NCBI GenBank assembly: GCA_035634055.1
Contig: DASQDR010000251.1
Coordinates: 1-7,929 of the forward strand
Length of the DNA: 7,929 nucleotides
Direction: 5' to 3'
Source: JAICTV01 sp035634055
GTDB taxonomy: Bacteria; Planctomycetota; Phycisphaerae; Tepidisphaerales; Tepidisphaeraceae
The translations under genes were made by a program, and so were the position numbers. Below the pieces are notes generated by a model. It did not search any database. It saw only the letters and a program-made list of their open reading frames with translations, and was not told the DNA's origin. This document shows, one piece after another, positions 5,123-7,929 of the stretch; the stretch's first letter is position 1, and the number at the start of each line of letters is the position of its first letter.

Positions 5123-7204
5123 TTGCAGGGGTCGAACTTCGCCACCCGCGGCGTCAACGGACGCGCCGCGCGGCCGGCGCCCGCCGCCGCCGCGGCCGCG
5201 GCTACCGTGGAATTCCAGTCGCTCGAGGCGCGCACGCTGCTCTCGGTCAGCCAGGACGAGCAGGGCTGGACCAACTTCACCCGCGCCGCTGACGCGCGCA
5301 CGATCTACGTCAGCAGCTCCGCGGGCAATGACCGCAACGGCGGGCTCACTTCAGCCAGGCCGGTGCAGTCGCTTGCCAAGGCGCGCTCGCTGTTGCGCAG
5401 CGGTCGCGGCGACTGGCTGCTGCTCCGCGCCGGCGACGTCTGGTACGAATCCTTCCGCGACTGGAAGATCTCCGGCAAGAGCGCCGGCGAGCCGCTGCTG
5501 ATCAGCAGCTACGGCAAGGGCGAGCGCCCCGTGCTGGAGACCGGCCATCACGACGGCTTCTCCAGCAACGGGGTCCCGCTGAAGCACGTCGCCCTCGTCG
5601 GGCTGCTCTTCCACGCCCACACGCGCGACCCCGACTCCCCAAGCTTTGTCTCCAGCACCGGCGGCGGGTACGGGCTGCGCACGCAGGCAAGCGTGGACGA
5701 CCTGCTGGTCGAGAACTGCGTGTTCGATTCCTATCTCTACGGGATCAGCATCACCGGCACGCGCGGCCAGACCCGCCACGTCGGCGTGCGCCGGAACCTT
5801 GTCGTCGACAGCTACGGCATCAACGGCGCCAAGTCGATCGGCCTGTACCTCGCCAAGACCAGCAGCGTTCTCATTGAGGGAAACGTCTTCGACCACAACG
5901 GCTGGAACGATCGGCTGCCCGAGGCGTGGGCCAACGTGCAGAGCCACAACCTCTACCTGTCGGAGAACAACGACGACGTCTACGTCCGCGGCAACATCAT
6001 CGCCAACGCCTCGTCGCACGGGCTCCAGGCGCGCGGCGGCGGGACGATCCAGGGAAACTTGTTCGTCAACAATCCGATCGGCCTGCTGTTCGGCAACGGC
6101 CGCGACGCGCGGCCCGGCGGCGTGAGCGGCGACGTCAGCGGAAACGTCTTCCTCGGCACCGCCACCATCAACGGCGCCAAGCGCGGCTGGGCACTGGAGG
6201 TCGGCAACATCAAGCCCGGCGGCGCGACGCACGTCGCCAACAACCTCTTCGCCCACGACCAGATCGCCACCGCCAGCGCCGCCATCGTGCTGTCGACCGG
6301 CGACGGCGCGAAGGACAACGCCGCCCAGACGGTCGGCATCAACGACCTGACGCTGGAGGGGAACGTCGTCTACCGCTGGAACGCCGGCCTGCAGATCAAC
6401 AACGACCTCGTCCCCGGCGCCGCCGCCAGCCCTCGCGCGCTCAACGGGCTGCTCGTGCGCAACAACGACTTCCAGCGGCTCTACGCCAACCGCATCATCT
6501 CGCAGGGCCAGGAGTACGACGCCGCCGCCGAGCGCTTCCAGGGCAACCGCTACTACAACCCCGGCGACTCGCGGCAGTGGTTCAAGAAGGGTGGAGCGAC
6601 CACCAGTTGGGACCAGTGGTACGCCAAGGTCGACAAGTCCAGCGCCCGCGTGAAGGTGAAGTACAACGACCCGGAGCGGAAGATCGAGACCTACAACGCG
6701 ATGCTCGGCGGCAAGCCGTCGGTCGGCGCGTTCCTGACGCAGGCCCGGCTGATGGCGCGGCGCATCTGGGACCCGCGCTACGCCGCCACCGCGATGGTGG
6801 AGTACATGCGCGCCGGCTTCAAGGTGAAGAAGATCCCGCCGACCGTCACGGCGACGAATTTGAGCAGCAAGAACCAGCAGCCGACGCGCTCGGCCGTCTT
6901 CTTCATCTTCGATAAGGACGTCTCCGCCACCCTGGGCGTCGGCGACCTGACCATCACCGATCGCAAGACCAGGAGGAAGGTCGGGACGTCGGCGATGAAC
7001 CTGACCTACGACGCCGCCACCAACACCGCTACGTGGACGTTCCCCAAGCTCGACGGGCAGGCGCTCAAGGCGGGCGAGTACGACGTGGAGCTGAGCGGCG
7101 GCGGCGGCGTGCGCGACGTGAAGGGCACGCCGCTGGACGGCAACGCCGACGGCGTCGGCGGGGACGGGTTCGCCAAGCGGATAAAGATCAAACCCGACGC
7201 ATGA
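5123..7204 (+). CDS. Right-handed parallel beta-helix surface protein, paralogue lacking the linker and middle domain
   Basis: A 693-residue protein from the TTG at 5123. The N-terminus is Ala-rich (residues 15-28) with no clear hydrophobic signal peptide, then FQSLEARTLLSV (31-42), a LEPR-xLL variant with Ala for Pro. The beta-helix spans about 55-566: TIYVSSSAGNDRNGG at its start, then segments nearly matching the upstream paralogue, including RDPDSPSF, FDHNGW, SHNLYL, NASSHGLQARGGGTI, GGVSGDVSGNVFL and VGINDLTLEGN. About half of the aligned positions look identical by eye. It then passes almost directly into one C-terminal domain (about 575-690) with FDKDVSATLGVGDLTI, YDAATNTATWTFPKL and LDGNADGVGGDGF. 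The Pro/Thr linker and the Ig-like domain at about 600-718 of the paralogue are absent. It is probably exported. The fold is convincing. Whether it binds or cleaves a polysaccharide is unknown, and no classical lyase catalytic set was recognised. Confidence 0.88.
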   Translation: MQGSNFATRGVNGRAARPAPAAAAAAATVEFQSLEARTLLSVSQDEQGWTNFTRAADARTIYVSSSAGNDRNGGLTSARPVQSLAKARSLLRSGRGDWLLLRAGDVWYESFRDWKISGKSAGEPLLISSYGKGERPVLETGHHDGFSSNGVPLKHVALVGLLFHAHTRDPDSPSFVSSTGGGYGLRTQASVDDLLVENCVFDSYLYGISITGTRGQTRHVGVRRNLVVDSYGINGAKSIGLYLAKTSSVLIEGNVFDHNGWNDRLPEAWANVQSHNLYLSENNDDVYVRGNIIANASSHGLQARGGGTIQGNLFVNNPIGLLFGNGRDARPGGVSGDVSGNVFLGTATINGAKRGWALEVGNIKPGGATHVANNLFAHDQIATASAAIVLSTGDGAKDNAAQTVGINDLTLEGNVVYRWNAGLQINNDLVPGAAASPRALNGLLVRNNDFQRLYANRIISQGQEYDAAAERFQGNRYYNPGDSRQWFKKGGATTSWDQWYAKVDKSSARVKVKYNDPERKIETYNAMLGGKPSVGAFLTQARLMARRIWDPRYAATAMVEYMRAGFKVKKIPPTVTATNLSSKNQQPTRSAVFFIFDKDVSATLGVGDLTITDRKTRRKVGTSAMNLTYDAATNTATWTFPKLDGQALKAGEYDVELSGGGGVRDVKGTPLDGNADGVGGDGFAKRIKIKPDA

Positions 7205-7366
7205 CCCCTCCCCGGCAAATTCGTCGCGCGGGCTTTACGACCGATAACGCGGCGCGAAAGCGGCAGCGCGCGGCCGGTCCGATAATAGCGGCCGGACCGT
7301 CGCTAAACGGCGGCCGGCACACGAGTTCGCGCCTCGGCGGGCGCTTGGCGAGAGCTTGAATTTTCT
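7205..7366. other. Intergenic stretch after the second beta-helix gene
   Basis: No gene is seen. The motif GCGGCCGG occurs three times within about 50 bp, near 7270, 7288 and 7310. Stem-loops at 7275-7299 and 7329-7344 could end the upstream transcript, but neither has a T-run directly behind it. A T-rich TTTTCTTT (7361-7368) lies about 16 nt after the second stem and overlaps the promoter candidate of the next gene. Confidence 0.5.
7275..7299 (+). terminator. Candidate stem-loop terminator of the second beta-helix gene
   Basis: CGGTCCG (7275-7281) pairs exactly with CGGACCG (7293-7299), a 7-bp stem with an 11-nt loop, about 70 nt after the TGA at 7202-7204. No T-tract follows, so intrinsic termination is doubtful. 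It is listed because position and perfect pairing fit a 3' end. Confidence 0.3.
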
Positions 7367-7395
7367 TTGACGCTCCGGGCAAGCCGTGTCAAGAT
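7367..7395 (+). promoter_or_regulatory. Candidate sigma70-type promoter of the coiled-coil gene
   Basis: TTGACG (7367-7372) matches the -35 consensus at five of six bases. A 17-nt spacer leads to CAAGAT (7390-7395), or 18 nt to AAGATA, either a weak -10. An AT-rich stretch just upstream (TTGAATTTTCTT) could help as an UP-like element. The implied transcription start near 7402 coincides with the first base of a foldable leader. Confidence 0.45.
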
Positions 7396-7401
7396 AAGCA
7401 C

Positions 7402-7539
7402 CACGACAGCCACGCGTGATCGGCTGTAGGTTGTGCTCCTAACCCCGGGAGGACCGGGTACTGGGACGACCTGTTGTCCTCGCACGGGCCGGTGCTTTGC
7501 ACTGCCCGTACCACTCGGTTCTTCAGCAAGGAGTCTGCA
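7402..7539 (+). ncRNA. Candidate structured 5' leader RNA
   Basis: A series of adjacent stems can be drawn by hand. P1: CACGAC (7402-7407) with GTTGTG (7430-7435), continuing as AGCC (7408-7411) with GGCT (7422-7425) and a 4-nt bulge. P2: CCCGG (7444-7448) with CCGGG (7454-7458), loop GAGGA. P3: GGACGA (7464-7469) with TTGTCC (7474-7479), loop CCTG. P4: ACGGGC (7484-7489) with GCCCGT (7504-7509), enclosing GGTGC (7491-7495) with GCACT (7499-7503) and loop TTT. GGTA (7457-7460) can close P3 and P4 by pairing with TACC (7509-7512), competing with one pair each of P2 and P4. ACTC (7513-7516) can pair with GAGT (7531-7534), which overlaps the ribosome binding site. I did not match it to a known riboswitch family. 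It could be a cis-regulatory leader or a separate small RNA. Confidence 0.45.
7528..7533 (+). promoter_or_regulatory. Ribosome binding site of the coiled-coil gene
   Basis: AAGGAG lies 6 nt before ATG 7540. It decides for this start over the in-frame ATG at 7474, which lies inside the foldable leader and has no ribosome binding site. Confidence 0.85.
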
Positions 7540-7851
7540 ATGCAAGGTGATCCCAATGTCCGCGAAGGCAACTCGCCCGCGGTCGGCCTGTTCCAGAAGG
7601 CGCACGGCAAGATGGTCATGCTCCAGCGCCTCGACGCGCAGCTCGCCAGCCTGCTCGAGCAGCGCCGCAAGATCCAGGACGAGCTCAGCTCGGTCCAGTC
7701 GCAGATCAACGATGAGTTCGACCGCGTGATGCGCCAGGCGGAAGAGACGCCGGCGCGCATCCTGACCGAGATCGCCGACACCGCCCGCAACGGCGGCGGC
7801 GTCCGCCCGGTCGCCGGCCGCCTGGCCGAGCCGGAAACCGCCAACGCCTAA
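7540..7851 (+). CDS. Small coiled-coil protein of unknown function
   Basis: A 103-residue protein that I do not recognise. It starts at an ATG behind AAGGAG and ends at TAA 7849-7851. Residues 1-15 look flexible. Residues about 17-65 are a strong coiled-coil candidate with hydrophobic residues in heptad spacing (L28, L31, L35, L38, I45, L49, V52, I56, V63) and many Q, E, R and K between them. A second helix is likely at about 66-83 (EETPARILTEIADTAR). The tail 84-103 is Gly/Pro/Ala-rich. There is no signal peptide or membrane span, so it is probably cytoplasmic and oligomeric. It has its own candidate promoter and a long structured leader, so it may be separately regulated from the beta-helix gene upstream. 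Codon use looks like that of its neighbours. A structural, chaperone-like or regulatory role is possible but unsupported. Confidence 0.82.
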   Translation: MQGDPNVREGNSPAVGLFQKAHGKMVMLQRLDAQLASLLEQRRKIQDELSSVQSQINDEFDRVMRQAEETPARILTEIADTARNGGGVRPVAGRLAEPETANA

Positions 7852-7929
7852 CCCAGGCGCTTGGCCGCTCGACCGCCCCGCCGCCCTGGGCGCGCGTCCG
7901 GTGGATTGAGCTGCGATCGGGACCCGAGT
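7852..7929. other. Right-edge intergenic sequence
   Basis: No start codon with a ribosome binding site and no gene are seen in these 78 bases. CCCAGG (7852-7857) can pair with CCTGGG (7885-7890) across a 27-nt loop directly after the coiled-coil stop codon. There is no T-run, so a terminator is not claimed. Confidence 0.4.

Noticed and set aside
4831..5301. N-terminal extension of the TauE-like protein to 5301
   Set aside because: The extension is a basic, Pro/Ser/Arg-rich string with no family similarity and overlaps the start of the divergent beta-helix gene. ATG 4830 begins directly at the first membrane span.
5351..6256. Minus-strand open frame of 301 codons antisense to the second beta-helix gene
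   Set aside because: Shadow of the coding frame: compositionally biased, with no motif and no ribosome binding site.
7444..7458. CsrA-type binding hairpin (GGA in the loop of the 5-bp stem)
   Set aside because: A single GGA-containing loop far from the start codon, without the fuller binding consensus, is too weak to call.
7474..7539. Longer coiled-coil protein starting at ATG 7474
   Set aside because: No ribosome binding site there, and the extra residues fall in the foldable leader. ATG 7540 has AAGGAG at ideal spacing.
7852..7890. Terminator after the coiled-coil gene from CCCAGG/CCTGGG pairing
   Set aside because: The stem is only 6 bp with a 27-nt loop and no T-run, so it is not distinguishable from chance in GC-rich DNA.

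Overview
The window is GC-rich DNA (roughly two thirds G+C by eye) from a diderm bacterium. The best guess is a planctomycete, possibly of the Phycisphaerae/Tepidisphaerales type. Two large right-handed beta-helix proteins carry a variant of the planctomycete N-terminal LEPR-xLL motif (MESRTLM and LEARTLL). Their C-terminal domains have the 'YDxATNTATWTF ... LDGNADG' signature common in planctomycete surface proteins. A lipid A gene (lpxI) shows that the cell makes an outer-membrane lipid A. The taxonomic placement is inference from motifs, not from a database search.

Layout, left to right. (1) 1-878, minus strand: lpxI, nearly complete, with its 3' end cut by the window edge. (2) 879-1423: a 545-bp divergent intergenic region with an AT-rich island, a perfect 14-bp inverted repeat, several GC-rich hairpins and a tandem 12-mer ending in the ribosome binding site of the next gene. 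(3) 1424-4072, plus: an 882-residue beta-helix surface protein with a GTG start, a Pro/Thr linker and two C-terminal beta-sandwich-like domains. (4) 4073-4290: a convergent intergenic region with a 90-nt imperfect palindromic repeat. (5) 4291-4830, minus: a half-size TauE/SafE-family membrane protein. (6) 4831-5122: a divergent intergenic region. (7) 5123-7204, plus: a 693-residue paralogue of the first beta-helix protein, most likely starting at TTG, without the linker and the middle domain. (8) 7205-7539: an intergenic region with a sigma70-like promoter candidate and a strongly foldable ~140-nt leader. (9) 7540-7851, plus: a 103-residue coiled-coil protein of unknown function. (10) 7852-7929: nothing convincing.

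The genes do not form one operon, because their orientations alternate (-, +, -, +, +). The two beta-helix genes are clearly duplicates and probably do related jobs on exported or surface carbohydrate or matrix, but no enzymatic activity can be assigned from sequence alone. The observations most worth following up are the architecture difference between the paralogues, the strictly conserved His/Asn/Tyr/Arg-rich core shared by both, the structured leader before the coiled-coil gene, and the unusual inverted repeats in the spacers. I saw no tRNA, rRNA, CRISPR array, transposase or phage gene.
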